DNA of 24,915 bases, from IMG/VR virus record IMGVR_UViG_3300037247_000458, positions 1 through 24,915 of that record; one strand, given 5' to 3'. Source of the stretch: a virus. Below the pieces are notes generated by a model. It was not told the origin of the DNA, ran no database searches, and was given only the letters and a program-made list of their open reading frames with translations. Positions 1 through 8,424 of this stretch are shown piece by piece; within the stretch, counting starts at the first letter, position 1, and every line of letters starts with the position of its first letter. A program made the translations under genes and the position numbers.

Positions 1-3000
1 CCACATCATCGTTGGCCGTATCGATTGCGAAAGCGGCGGCGGCAGTGAAGGAGCTATCCTCGTTCACGTCAATCGTCAAGTCGGTCGAAAGAACATCAAC
101 CACCGTACCGGAGCACGGATTCCCGGTAGCCACTGGCGCACATCGAGCCACGTCCACGGTCGGCAGGCCCGACGAACTGACTGTGACAACCGCGGCGGTA
201 AGGCTAATCAGGTCCATCCCGATGAGCTTGTCGCCCTCGGCGATGTGGAAAAAATACTTCCCATCGCCAGTCGTCACGGCGGTTGTGAAGTCAAACAAGG
301 TCATTTGAACTGTGACTTGCCCGAACACCGAACCCGCCAGGGCGTCGGGGGTTACTGCCAAGATGGTGCTTGTGCCGGTATCAACCTCAGTGTTGATTGC
401 CATCTCCGGGCAACCAACCGCTGTCGTGCTGGCCGCGTCGCAATCGAGTGTGTCGGGAGAAGCAGCCGTTAAGGTCAGCCCGGTTCCGCCCAAGTTGCTG
501 TTGAGGTCATCGCCGTCAATGCTGCCAGCCGCGTACTGTCCGGCCGCGACTGTTCCGGCCAAGTCAGAGAAGTCCAGGGATTCAATCTTGTCTCGTACCG
601 CGTCCTTCTGGGGTGCGCCAGTGTCCGCATCCCAGCCCGACGCATCGTAGGCTTCGGCTGGAGGAACGATGGGAAGCAAGGAAGTGAAATCTACCTGAGT
701 GAAAAGATAGTCACTAGTGGGAGAGCCGTCTGCATCTCCAATCAAGCTGAGATAAACAACCTCAGCATCGGCTCCATCGTTGTGTTGCAGGCTGAGAATT
801 GTCGTGCTGTTCGCCGCGTCCGCATCCTGGTTGGTGAGCGTCAGCATCACCTCAGCGGCCGCATCAAGTTGTCCGACAATATCTTGTTGGGTGGCTACGA
901 AATCAATCGAGCCATCTGCTGCGGCATCACCGATAGAGCTCCACGCTGTCGCCCCACCAGAATCGTCGTCGTCCGCGCACTCCCACAACCCGCCAGTGGT
1001 ATTGAACTTCTCGACTTGGCCGTTGGAACAACCACGCAACAGGCCCAAGTCGGCCCCACCTGTACCCCCAAACTCCATGCCTGATTCGTTAGAGGTAGAA
1101 CCTGTTTGGTCGTCTATGTCAATCAGGTCAATATCTAGCGTGTCGGGCGCGGCTGCTGTGAGCACCAATCCGCTCCCAGCCAAGTTACTGTTGATGTCAT
1201 CCCCGTCGATTGATGCGGCACCATACTGACCAGCCGCTGCCGCCCCAGCAAGGTCGGAAAAGTCCGGTTGGGCCTTGCTTATCACTCCGGCTGCTGAGAT
1301 GGCGGTGAGGAAATTGTTCGCCGCTCCAGTATCAGGCTGAACCGTGGTCGAGTCAGCATTGGGGACGGTTACTGCCCGATCAGCCGTGGGGTCGGTGATG
1401 TTGAAGGTCGTCTCGAATCCATCGTCCGTGGAGCCCTCAAACTCAATAAAGGTGTGCTGCCATGTGGAGAGGTTGGTGCCAGAGCCGAGTTGTACTTGGT
1501 CGGTTCCGCCTGAGCTGACCACGATGGGGGAGTTGAACGCCCATTGCTCAGTAGCGTCGTATGTGATTGTTCCATCTGTGCCAGCAGGAGCAGCTTCAGC
1601 AGCCACACAGGCCACAGCGTTGGCGCAACGTAGGACTCCAGCCCCAGCAGCGGCCCCAGAACCATCGGTGTAACTCGCCCCTACGAAGGTGTTGGTGGTG
1701 CTGGATAGGGCGTAGGCTACTGTCTCATCAAGTTCGGTCGCGGTGATGGAATCCGCTATAACGATGGCGGTCAAATCCTCGGGAGCGTCGGTAGTGGTAA
1801 AGTCAATCGTGCCGCTGTCGGTCACGGTCAGGGTGTCGGATGCGCTGTCAGCTACCGCGTTCCCAATAGTCCCGAACGAGTTCCCCCCGCCCGCTGTGTT
1901 CAGATCAAAGGCGGTTCCATTTTCACAACCCCGCATCTTGTTGGAAGTGGAGTTGCCCTTTACCCAATAGTCCCCTGCGGCGCAAGTGGCGTCTCCAGCG
2001 CTTTCCGTGAAGGTGATGAGGTCATTTATCGTCACGTCTGTGAGCGTCGGGTTGATGCTGGCAACCACTAGCCCAGTCGTGCCTGTCTCGTTGGAAATCA
2101 TTCCAAGGAACTCAGCCGAGGTCGTCGGAGCAAAGAAGTCCAAGGTGTCGGTGGAGTTGGGAACAGCGTTTCCGCCCTCTGTAAGAACCCCAGCGAAAAC
2201 CGTCCCTTCGATCTCCGCATCGTCCTGCACAAAAAGGTCGGCCCCAGTTCCCGCCGTGTCGCAGTCAATGTTGGCGTTGTCCGTAGTCCAAGTGTCGCAG
2301 TTCACCATGTTGGAGTTGGCTGGAGCTGGGCCGGCGATGATGAGAGAGCGAGGGCTGTAAGTTCCCAAGCCTGCCCCTGAACCAGCTATGGCAAAACGAA
2401 TTACGCTAGAGGATTCCATCCAAGCAAACTCTATATCGCTCGTTACTGGCCCACCTTGATTCACCCACAAGACCGCCCCGTCGAGGTCAAGTGAGCCGGA
2501 AATAAAGGAAGTTCTGCCGCCGAAGGAATTACCCAATCGCGCCATGCCATAGGTAGGAGTTCCATCGGTGTCGCCGATTTGAATGTCGAAGTCGGCAAGC
2601 CCACCCAGACCCGATGGTACAAATGTGTTCAACCCGGCCCAACTATTTGCGGCAGCGAATAGGTCAAAATCTACCCAATCGCTTCCGGTCCATTGAGCAA
2701 AATCAGAAGCACCTATACCAGCAAAGGTTCCCAGTACAGCAGTGGAACCGCTGCCGCTGGTTCCGCTCACGTCCGAGAGTAGGGTTAGGCTGTAGTCTCC
2801 TTCAACTGCGACCACCGCGCCGCTTCGTGTGAATACGCTAGTCACACCACCAGGGCAGGTATCCCACTTAATCCCAAATGCCGCTGTTGAATCAGCGATT
2901 AGGCAGAAGTCGTTTGTACCTACTGGCAGGCGATCATCTACCGTGTTGAATCCCCAAAGGTCGCCTTTGGTGGTGAGCGGAGACGTTCCGGTGCCGAGAA

Positions 3001-3205
3001 TGTCTGTGTTGCATACAACGATTCCACCCGTCGCAATCCCGCTTACTTTATCGGTCCCGGTACAGAGAGCAGGAATTACACTGGTGCGATTTCCTGCTAC
3101 CACGGCAGGCGTAGGACCACCAGTACCAGGAATGACTACTTGCCCCCAAGCAAGAAAAGGGGCTAGTAGTAGGGCAGCCAAGCCAACAAAGATGCGTATT
3201 CTCAT
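1..3205 (-). CDS. Very long tail fibre/tail protein with N-terminal signal peptide, partial at left edge
   Basis: The minus-strand frame is open from an ATG at 3205 to the window edge, giving 1068 codons without a stop; the C-terminus lies outside. The ATG shares its A with the TAA of the upstream gene (TAATG), so translation is probably coupled. Residues 1-21 look like a Sec signal peptide: basic MRIR, a hydrophobic core, then A-W-G before Gln22. The rest is Gly/Ala/Ser/Thr/Asp-rich low-complexity sequence with few Lys, typical of phage fibre shafts, and includes phrases such as RGCSNGQ followed by WECADDDDSGG that recall tail proteins of uncultured phages. A segment of about 43 residues starting FSDLAG is repeated twice (DNA at 1136-1263 and 447-575). 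I infer a receptor-binding or surface fibre. The function is not proven and no catalytic motif is seen. Confidence 0.8.
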   Translation of the reverse strand, partial: MRIRIFVGLAALLLAPFLAWGQVVIPGTGGPTPAVVAGNRTSVIPALCTGTDKVSGIATGGIVVCNTDILGTGTSPLTTKGDLWGFNTVDDRLPVGTNDFCLIADSTAAFGIKWDTCPGGVTSVFTRSGAVVAVEGDYSLTLLSDVSGTSGSGSTAVLGTFAGIGASDFAQWTGSDWVDFDLFAAANSWAGLNTFVPSGLGGLADFDIQIGDTDGTPTYGMARLGNSFGGRTSFISGSLDLDGAVLWVNQGGPVTSDIEFAWMESSSVIRFAIAGSGAGLGTYSPRSLIIAGPAPANSNMVNCDTWTTDNANIDCDTAGTGADLFVQDDAEIEGTVFAGVLTEGGNAVPNSTDTLDFFAPTTSAEFLGMISNETGTTGLVVASINPTLTDVTINDLITFTESAGDATCAAGDYWVKGNSTSNKMRGCENGTAFDLNTAGGGNSFGTIGNAVADSASDTLTVTDSGTIDFTTTDAPEDLTAIVIADSITATELDETVAYALSSTTNTFVGASYTDGSGAAAGAGVLRCANAVACVAAEAAPAGTDGTITYDATEQWAFNSPIVVSSGGTDQVQLGSGTNLSTWQHTFIEFEGSTDDGFETTFNITDPTADRAVTVPNADSTTVQPDTGAANNFLTAISAAGVISKAQPDFSDLAGAAAAGQYGAASIDGDDINSNLAGSGLVLTAAAPDTLDIDLIDIDDQTGSTSNESGMEFGGTGGADLGLLRGCSNGQVEKFNTTGGLWECADDDDSGGATAWSSIGDAAADGSIDFVATQQDIVGQLDAAAEVMLTLTNQDADAANSTTILSLQHNDGADAEVVYLSLIGDADGSPTSDYLFTQVDFTSLLPIVPPAEAYDASGWDADTGAPQKDAVRDKIESLDFSDLAGTVAAGQYAAGSIDGDDLNSNLGGTGLTLTAASPDTLDCDAASTTAVGCPEMAINTEVDTGTSTILAVTPDALAGSVFGQVTVQMTLFDFTTAVTTGDGKYFFHIAEGDKLIGMDLISLTAAVVTVSSSGLPTVDVARCAPVATGNPCSGTVVDVLSTDLTIDVNEDSSFTAAAAFAIDTANDDV
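447..575 (-). repeat. Internal repeat copy 2 in the long tail protein
   Basis: This segment encodes FSDLAGTVAAGQYAAGSIDG then DDLNSNLGGTGLTLTAASPD. It matches copy 1 at 1136-1263 residue for residue at most positions. Both copies end in an Asp-Thr-Leu-Asp sequence. Confidence 0.75.
1136..1263 (-). repeat. Internal repeat copy 1 in the long tail protein
   Basis: This segment encodes FSDLAGAAAAGQYGAASIDG then DDINSNLAGSGLVLTAAAPD. It is the upstream copy of the repeat at 447-575. The spacing is about 690 bases (230 residues), which suggests a duplicated shaft module. Confidence 0.75.
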
Positions 3206-5565
3206 TAGTTCGCCTCTGTGGTGGTGTTACCCAGCGGTTGAGATACGAGAATGTAGATTCTAGCCTGTCCTGCGTTCGTATCAGCGTGATCATCGCCAGT
3301 CAGGTCGCATTGAATCTCTATGTCCCCACTTGCCACCAGCATGAAGGGGGCGAACTTGTCAGTGGAGTCGAACAGCAGGGTACCCTTACCACCGCTTGCT
3401 GTCCCGTCGTGTAGTTCATACACCGTGGCGGCGGCAAAGAAGTCATCGTCGAGGGTGAGGTCGTTTGCTCCCCCCGCTGCTGTGCCGACTGAGCAAACCG
3501 CCGCAGAGAGTCCCACCGCAGCCTCCCACGCAGTTACAACCGATCCCACAACGTCGTGGATCATTGTGTTGGCAGGAAGTGTCCACAAGGTAAAGGTAGC
3601 CGCTGTCGCCGCAGCGGTCATATCGGTGTGATCTACCTGCTTGAAAATCCAGCGGGGCAGGTTTGATACCGCGCCTTCTAAGGCATTTACCGGAACAGCT
3701 GCTCGGCCAAGAACTATTGATGCTAGGTCAGAATCGTCGCCGAGACGCAGAACATCGGAACTATCAACAATCGCCACGCAAACGGCAGCACTTCCCACGT
3801 CTAGCGATTGGTAACATTCATTGTTGGGGCCGATGATGCCTGTTGCTTGGGGGCTCACATTGCCGAATCCGAGTTGGCCTAACACGCGAACTTCGGCACC
3901 GGACGCATTTCCAAGCGCAACATCATCATTTGCATCAAGTGATATTACCGCCACATTTCCTGAATCAGCCGCATTCCGGCTTTGTACTCCTACCAGACTA
4001 CTCAAGCGAATATCTCCTGTAGTTGCTGGGGCTGCCCCAACCGCTAGACCTTCTGGCATGTACCAAGCTGTGAGGCTGCTCTGCTCTTGGAAGAGGGTGA
4101 CGACATTTGCACTAGAGTTACTGACGGGAGTGTCCGTCGAACCCATTTGGAATGGGCCTATGCTTCCCGCTTGATGGTTTGCTGTAACGCTGACAGCCGT
4201 ACCGCTGCCTGCACCCCGCAGGATTCCACCGACAAGATAATTGTTGTTTCCGAAGTCAAACCGAACAGCCGGAACCGTATCAGAAAAGGAGATGCGGTTG
4301 TTATACAACATGACGTTAGCTGCCCGATTCGAGCCATCCCCGGTAATGTCCACGACAGCTGCGGCTGTGACAATCGAACTTGCAGCTATAGTATTGCTTC
4401 CCATGTGGACGAACTGGGTCTCATCGAAAACTATGATTGGGAAGTCTGGATTCGTGGCATTGAAGTCCATGAAGTTTTCCACTATCCATATAGTGTTGGC
4501 CTCCACGCTGTTGACATAAATCGCGGTTCCCTGCTTGTTGTTCCCTCCCGCGTTATCGCCTTGCCAAATACATCCGAACCAGTTGATTTGGTTTAACTGT
4601 GTACCACCAGGGTCGGAGCGGTTCTCTACCCGAATACCAGCCGTCGCTGGCGTACCCCCCGTACCCACGCGGTCATAGCTGACGTTGGTGTGAACAATTC
4701 GTGCGCCAGCATCAATGTCCTCGGCCTGGCCCAAGAGAGTGAATTGCATCCGCTCCAGGGTTATGTCGGTGAAGAAGTTGAAGAAGATGCCGGTCTGCCC
4801 GTCAAGGGTGTCTGTGCCTTCAACGGCAAAATCTTTCAACTCTATCTTTGTGACTCGATTCGACCCATCGGTGCCTGCGACCCGAATCAGCGGTGTAACA
4901 CCACTACTCGCCGCAATGATGCGAGTTCCTCCAACAGTCGTTGCACCCTTGTTGACCCCGATCAGAGAGCTATAGTCACCAGCGACTACGAAATCAAACG
5001 CAGGGCTCGCCGAAGTCGTGTAGGTGGCATAGCCCAGTAGAATCTGCACCGCCTTATTCACGGTGATGGTGGAAGAGATGACCTGAGCACCGATTATTCC
5101 GCGAGCGTCACAGATTCCTCCCGTAGAAGGTAACGCAGCAATGCAGGCCGCTATCTTGAACCCGGCGTCTGCACCTGCTAGCGTATCTACATGGATTATA
5201 TTGTTCACCGTGCCGGCGTTAAAATTACCAACGTCGGCGGGCATCAGCACCGTGCGGGTGACACAGGTTGCCCCAAGGCATAGCTGCTCTTTGTAGAAAC
5301 CAGGAGAAGCGTAGTAGGTGTAGGCAGCGGCAGAATCTACAGCGAGAGTAGGGCCAATTCCAATAGTGAGTGCTTTGTCGCTGAAGATCGAAGCGGTAGG
5401 AGAACAAGGTATCCCGCTGGCTGCTTCGGTGCAGACTCGAACAGTTGCACCTATGGCTGGCTTGCCATCTGCGCGCAAAACAGAATCATTCAAGATTCCG
5501 CCTTGGCCGAATGCAGGCAAAGCAAACAGCAACAGACAACCCAAGGCAATTAGTGTTCTCTTCAT
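3205..5565 (-). CDS. Tailspike-like protein with pectate-lyase-type beta-helix and N-terminal signal peptide (786 aa)
   Basis: The ATG is preceded by AGGAG at good spacing. Residues 1-20 form a clear Sec signal peptide: MKRT, a Leu/Ala-rich core, then A-F-G before Gln21. After a beta-rich N-terminal domain (about 21-110), the stretch from about residue 125 (GADAGFKIAACIAALPSTGG) has the entry pattern of phage pectate-lyase-like right-handed beta-helices. Helix-type rungs follow to about residue 470 (for example IELKDFAVEGTD, ITLERMQFTLLG, NVMLYNNRISF). The C-terminal ~130 residues form a beta-rich domain starting near FTLWTLPANTMIHDVV. I infer a trimeric tailspike that binds or depolymerises a host glycan; the catalytic residues cannot be assigned by eye. 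The signal peptide is odd for a protein assembled in the cytoplasm. The next gene overlaps its stop (TAATG). Confidence 0.8.
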   Translation of the reverse strand: MKRTLIALGCLLLFALPAFGQGGILNDSVLRADGKPAIGATVRVCTEAASGIPCSPTASIFSDKALTIGIGPTLAVDSAAAYTYYASPGFYKEQLCLGATCVTRTVLMPADVGNFNAGTVNNIIHVDTLAGADAGFKIAACIAALPSTGGICDARGIIGAQVISSTITVNKAVQILLGYATYTTSASPAFDFVVAGDYSSLIGVNKGATTVGGTRIIAASSGVTPLIRVAGTDGSNRVTKIELKDFAVEGTDTLDGQTGIFFNFFTDITLERMQFTLLGQAEDIDAGARIVHTNVSYDRVGTGGTPATAGIRVENRSDPGGTQLNQINWFGCIWQGDNAGGNNKQGTAIYVNSVEANTIWIVENFMDFNATNPDFPIIVFDETQFVHMGSNTIAASSIVTAAAVVDITGDGSNRAANVMLYNNRISFSDTVPAVRFDFGNNNYLVGGILRGAGSGTAVSVTANHQAGSIGPFQMGSTDTPVSNSSANVVTLFQEQSSLTAWYMPEGLAVGAAPATTGDIRLSSLVGVQSRNAADSGNVAVISLDANDDVALGNASGAEVRVLGQLGFGNVSPQATGIIGPNNECYQSLDVGSAAVCVAIVDSSDVLRLGDDSDLASIVLGRAAVPVNALEGAVSNLPRWIFKQVDHTDMTAAATAATFTLWTLPANTMIHDVVGSVVTAWEAAVGLSAAVCSVGTAAGGANDLTLDDDFFAAATVYELHDGTASGGKGTLLFDSTDKFAPFMLVASGDIEIQCDLTGDDHADTNAGQARIYILVSQPLGNTTTEAN

Positions 5566-5573
5566 GGCTTCTC

Positions 5574-6512
5574 CTAAGAAGTCGGAGCTACAAAAGTAGA
5601 AAAATAAACCGTGATCCGAATTTTTCCAGCACCGGGTGTGCCACTGGTGGTAATTCGCAAACTTGCTGCGGCAGCCTGCACCGGCCCAGCCGCATCTGCT
5701 ACGCTAGGCTGACGGTGCGCTAGTCCTACCTCAGTGTCGCCTGCGGTCAGGTTGCTACTGGCAGCCAGAAAACGTTCTGCTTGAGTAGCATCTCCCAAAG
5801 CCCAATCGGTTGCGGTTGTGATAGTTTCAGTGACACGCGCCACAACCCCCTCGATGATGGAGTTGGCTGGCAAGAGACTCGCCGCTGAGTCTGTGGTACT
5901 GCCACCTGTCGAAAGGGTGATTTCTTCGGAGATTTGCCCGCGAATCCATTTCCCCAGGTTGGCGCTTTCTTGGCTGACGTTGGCCTTCGGGGTTATGTCA
6001 CCGCTGGCTTCCAGGGTGGTGAATTGCCCTGCCGCTGGTGTGCCAGAGCCAATCGGGTCGGGAGCATCCCAATCCTTACCACTTAACTTGGCCGCATTGA
6101 GGTTCGCAACTTCGGTGGTCGAGGAAATCACGAGTGGGGCTGTACCAGTCGTAACTGTGCTTATGATCTGGCCGCTGGCGGTGACGGCGGCAAGAGTGGT
6201 TGCGCCGGTGACAGTCAGAGAAGAAAACGCCCCCACATCTGCAACTTGGATATTATCTACAGTCCAGAGTTCGACATCGAACGCATCGGTGAGCTTGAAT
6301 TTGTATCCACCTGCCGCCAACCAGATATTTGCTTCGCCATTTCCATCAAGTTCGGTTGGATTGGGATTGGCGACTGAACCTGCTTGGCTGGTGAAGGTTG
6401 CCTTCGGTGTAGTAGTCCCAGGTTCGTAGGTGTAGAGTTTTCCTCCTACCAGAGATGCACCCGTATTGGGATCAACCGCACGAAATCTTGGGTTCGATTG
6501 AATTAAGGCCAT
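5574..6512 (-). CDS. Tail protein with P22-tailspike-type head-binding-like N-terminus (312 aa)
   Basis: The ATG at 6512 has an AAGGGGA ribosome site about 9 bases upstream. Residues 7-80 (NPRFRAVDPNTG, GGKLYTYEPGTTTPKATF, NPTELDGNGEANIWL, GGYKFKLTDA) match the well-known N-terminal particle-binding domain pattern of podoviral tailspikes and adaptors. The middle (about 95-190) is Thr/Ser/Ala-rich and fibre-like. The C-terminal ~110 residues (from SLLPANSIIEGVVARV) resemble the C-terminal domain of the next gene. It lies between the ejection genes and the larger spike. I infer an adaptor that anchors tailspikes to the tail, or a short spike in its own right. Unlike the two downstream tail genes it has no signal peptide. 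Confidence 0.72.
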   Translation of the reverse strand: MALIQSNPRFRAVDPNTGASLVGGKLYTYEPGTTTPKATFTSQAGSVANPNPTELDGNGEANIWLAAGGYKFKLTDAFDVELWTVDNIQVADVGAFSSLTVTGATTLAAVTASGQIISTVTTGTAPLVISSTTEVANLNAAKLSGKDWDAPDPIGSGTPAAGQFTTLEASGDITPKANVSQESANLGKWIRGQISEEITLSTGGSTTDSAASLLPANSIIEGVVARVTETITTATDWALGDATQAERFLAASSNLTAGDTEVGLAHRQPSVADAAGPVQAAAASLRITTSGTPGAGKIRITVYFSTFVAPTS

Positions 6513-6513
6513 G

Positions 6514-8424
6514 CTATCTTCCCCTTCTTAACACTGGGAAACCTGGGAAACGCGGTTCTAACCGTTTCACTCCCGAAGCAGTTACGAATCCCATGAGCCT
6601 CGCAACGGCAGCAGCCCTACCATTTCGCCTTAGTTCTTCAAAGACCACCTTCTCAACCGTAAGAAGGCGCTTTGGGTTCGTCAGCCATCTACCAATAACT
6701 CCAGGCAGGCCAACCACTCCAGTACCAAAAGCCAAGCCTTGAACTGCCGCCGACGGAGCGCCCGCTACTGCCCTGGTTAACCCACCCGCCACTCCACCAA
6801 CAGCCAATCCGATACCAGCCCCACCCGCTTGAGGGGAAATCAATTGTGGGTTGAAGCCAATAGAATCCAACAAACCAGAAAAACGCCTGAATCGTTGTAG
6901 GGGTTCCGCGCCTCCAAACAGTTTTCGCAGAGTGTCAGTACCAATCCTTCTTTCAATTGCGTTGATGGTATTAGAAATTGGAATTTCTCTTGTGGACTGA
7001 TCGAAAATCCTCCTGATGGCAGAAGCACGAATAGGATTCAACTTTGAGAGAGGAATCTTTACTGCGCTCAACACTGATTCGATTCGCTTGAGTCGTGTGG
7101 CGGAACCTCTACGCAAGAGTAAATCTACTATCACTTCGGGGCTTTCTTGATTGAGGATTCCCTTGAGTGACCGCTTCTCCAGATTCTCAACGACAAACCT
7201 GAAATTTCTGCTTACTTTGAGAAATTCCGCATTCAGGTCAGGCCGACCAGCCCTTTGCAGAGCCTCGCCAATACTCTCGGTTAGGGCTTGATTCAATTTC
7301 TTGATGGTTCCCTTGCCAATTGTCGTTTCGGAAGCCTGCGAGATGGAAAATAGAAGTTTCCTCAGTTCAATCGCTTTCTCAACCGGGATAACGCGAGGCT
7401 GAAACCTTGTGATGGGTTTTCCGGCAGCAGAGAGAACACCTGTCTCTACTCTCTCTCCGGTCTTTGCAAAATCTTTCAAGATTGACATAGCACGGTTCAA
7501 ATCTTCTACTCCCAACAGCGAGGAAAACTCGTCTGTTGATGAGCGCAATTTCCCCAGCATCGTACCAGCCGTTTCACTCAAGGCGCTTTTCCCTCGTATG
7601 GCGGCATCAGGCGCTTCTCTTGCAATAGCGCGAACAGCATCATCGAAGTTCGCACCAACGCGCTCTCTGGCTTTGTTCAAAAACGAAACCAACAGTTCCC
7701 CCGATTGTTCGGGTGGGAGATCAACCCGCGAGACGCCGCGCACAAATTCATCAATAGTGCGGTTGACTTCTGGAAGTTGTTTTTCCAGCCTGAATCTTCT
7801 GAATGCGGTTTTTCCTAAAATGGTTTGACCAATGAATCCTTCTACGGCCTGTCGTGTTGTTCCAGGGGAAACATCTCCTGCTATGACTGGAATCCTAAAC
7901 TCCGATGCTGCTCTCAACTCTGGAGTAATCGTCCTACCGAACAATCGAGATAGAATTGGTTTGAATACAAAACGATTGAGTGCCGCGCCACCTAGTTCAC
8001 CTGCACCACCCGCCACGCCCGCGAAACCAATTTCACTAGCAGCCTCGGCAGATGTTTCTACCTCTCTACCTACTGGCGCTCCGGCTCTACGGGTCAATTG
8101 TCCGGCAGCTTCACCGGCCGCACCACCAATAGCGGCGCCAGCAATCATTCCAGGCGGCCCGCCAGGAGTTCCAAATGCTCCACCTATCATCATGCCAGCT
8201 ATTGCCGGACCTTCTTCCTGAGCAAAGTCCAGTAATTTCTTACCAAGTTGCACTCTCTGTTCTTCTACGAGCGGATTGGCTTCTCCTGCTCCACTAACCC
8301 CACCAAATCCAATCCCAGGTTGATTGACGAAGAAATCGGCAGGCAAAGTATCTGGCGCAGTTAGTGACTTTGACTTGTTCTTTTGGAAGAAGTCTGCGGG
8401 TAGCGTATTGGGAGTAGCGCCCAT
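6514..8424 (-). CDS. Putative internal virion/ejection protein, P22 gp16 position (636 aa)
   Basis: The length (636 aa) and position fit P22 gp16 (609 aa), the last ejection protein before the tailspike; similarity is positional rather than by a motif I can name. The N-terminus carries TLPADFF twice (residues 7-13 and 26-32). Residues about 74-110 are glycine-zipper-like and hydrophobic (IAGMMIGGAFG, MIAGAAIGGAAGEAAGQ). The centre is long, charged and helical. A second Gly/Ala-rich hydrophobic stretch (GGAGIGLAVGGVAGGLTRAVA) lies near residue 550, followed by a basic C-terminus. Such membrane-active segments suit a protein ejected into the host envelope. The ATG directly follows the TAG of the upstream gene without a clear ribosome site, so it is probably coupled. 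Confidence 0.65.
   Translation of the reverse strand: MGATPNTLPADFFQKNKSKSLTAPDTLPADFFVNQPGIGFGGVSGAGEANPLVEEQRVQLGKKLLDFAQEEGPAIAGMMIGGAFGTPGGPPGMIAGAAIGGAAGEAAGQLTRRAGAPVGREVETSAEAASEIGFAGVAGGAGELGGAALNRFVFKPILSRLFGRTITPELRAASEFRIPVIAGDVSPGTTRQAVEGFIGQTILGKTAFRRFRLEKQLPEVNRTIDEFVRGVSRVDLPPEQSGELLVSFLNKARERVGANFDDAVRAIAREAPDAAIRGKSALSETAGTMLGKLRSSTDEFSSLLGVEDLNRAMSILKDFAKTGERVETGVLSAAGKPITRFQPRVIPVEKAIELRKLLFSISQASETTIGKGTIKKLNQALTESIGEALQRAGRPDLNAEFLKVSRNFRFVVENLEKRSLKGILNQESPEVIVDLLLRRGSATRLKRIESVLSAVKIPLSKLNPIRASAIRRIFDQSTREIPISNTINAIERRIGTDTLRKLFGGAEPLQRFRRFSGLLDSIGFNPQLISPQAGGAGIGLAVGGVAGGLTRAVAGAPSAAVQGLAFGTGVVGLPGVIGRWLTNPKRLLTVEKVVFEELRRNGRAAAVARLMGFVTASGVKRLEPRFPGFPVLRRGR

Noticed and set aside
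12-2360. Several plus-strand frames of 75-150 codons at the left end
   Set aside because: They are shadows of the continuous minus-strand tail-protein frame, which is open over the whole of 1-3205.
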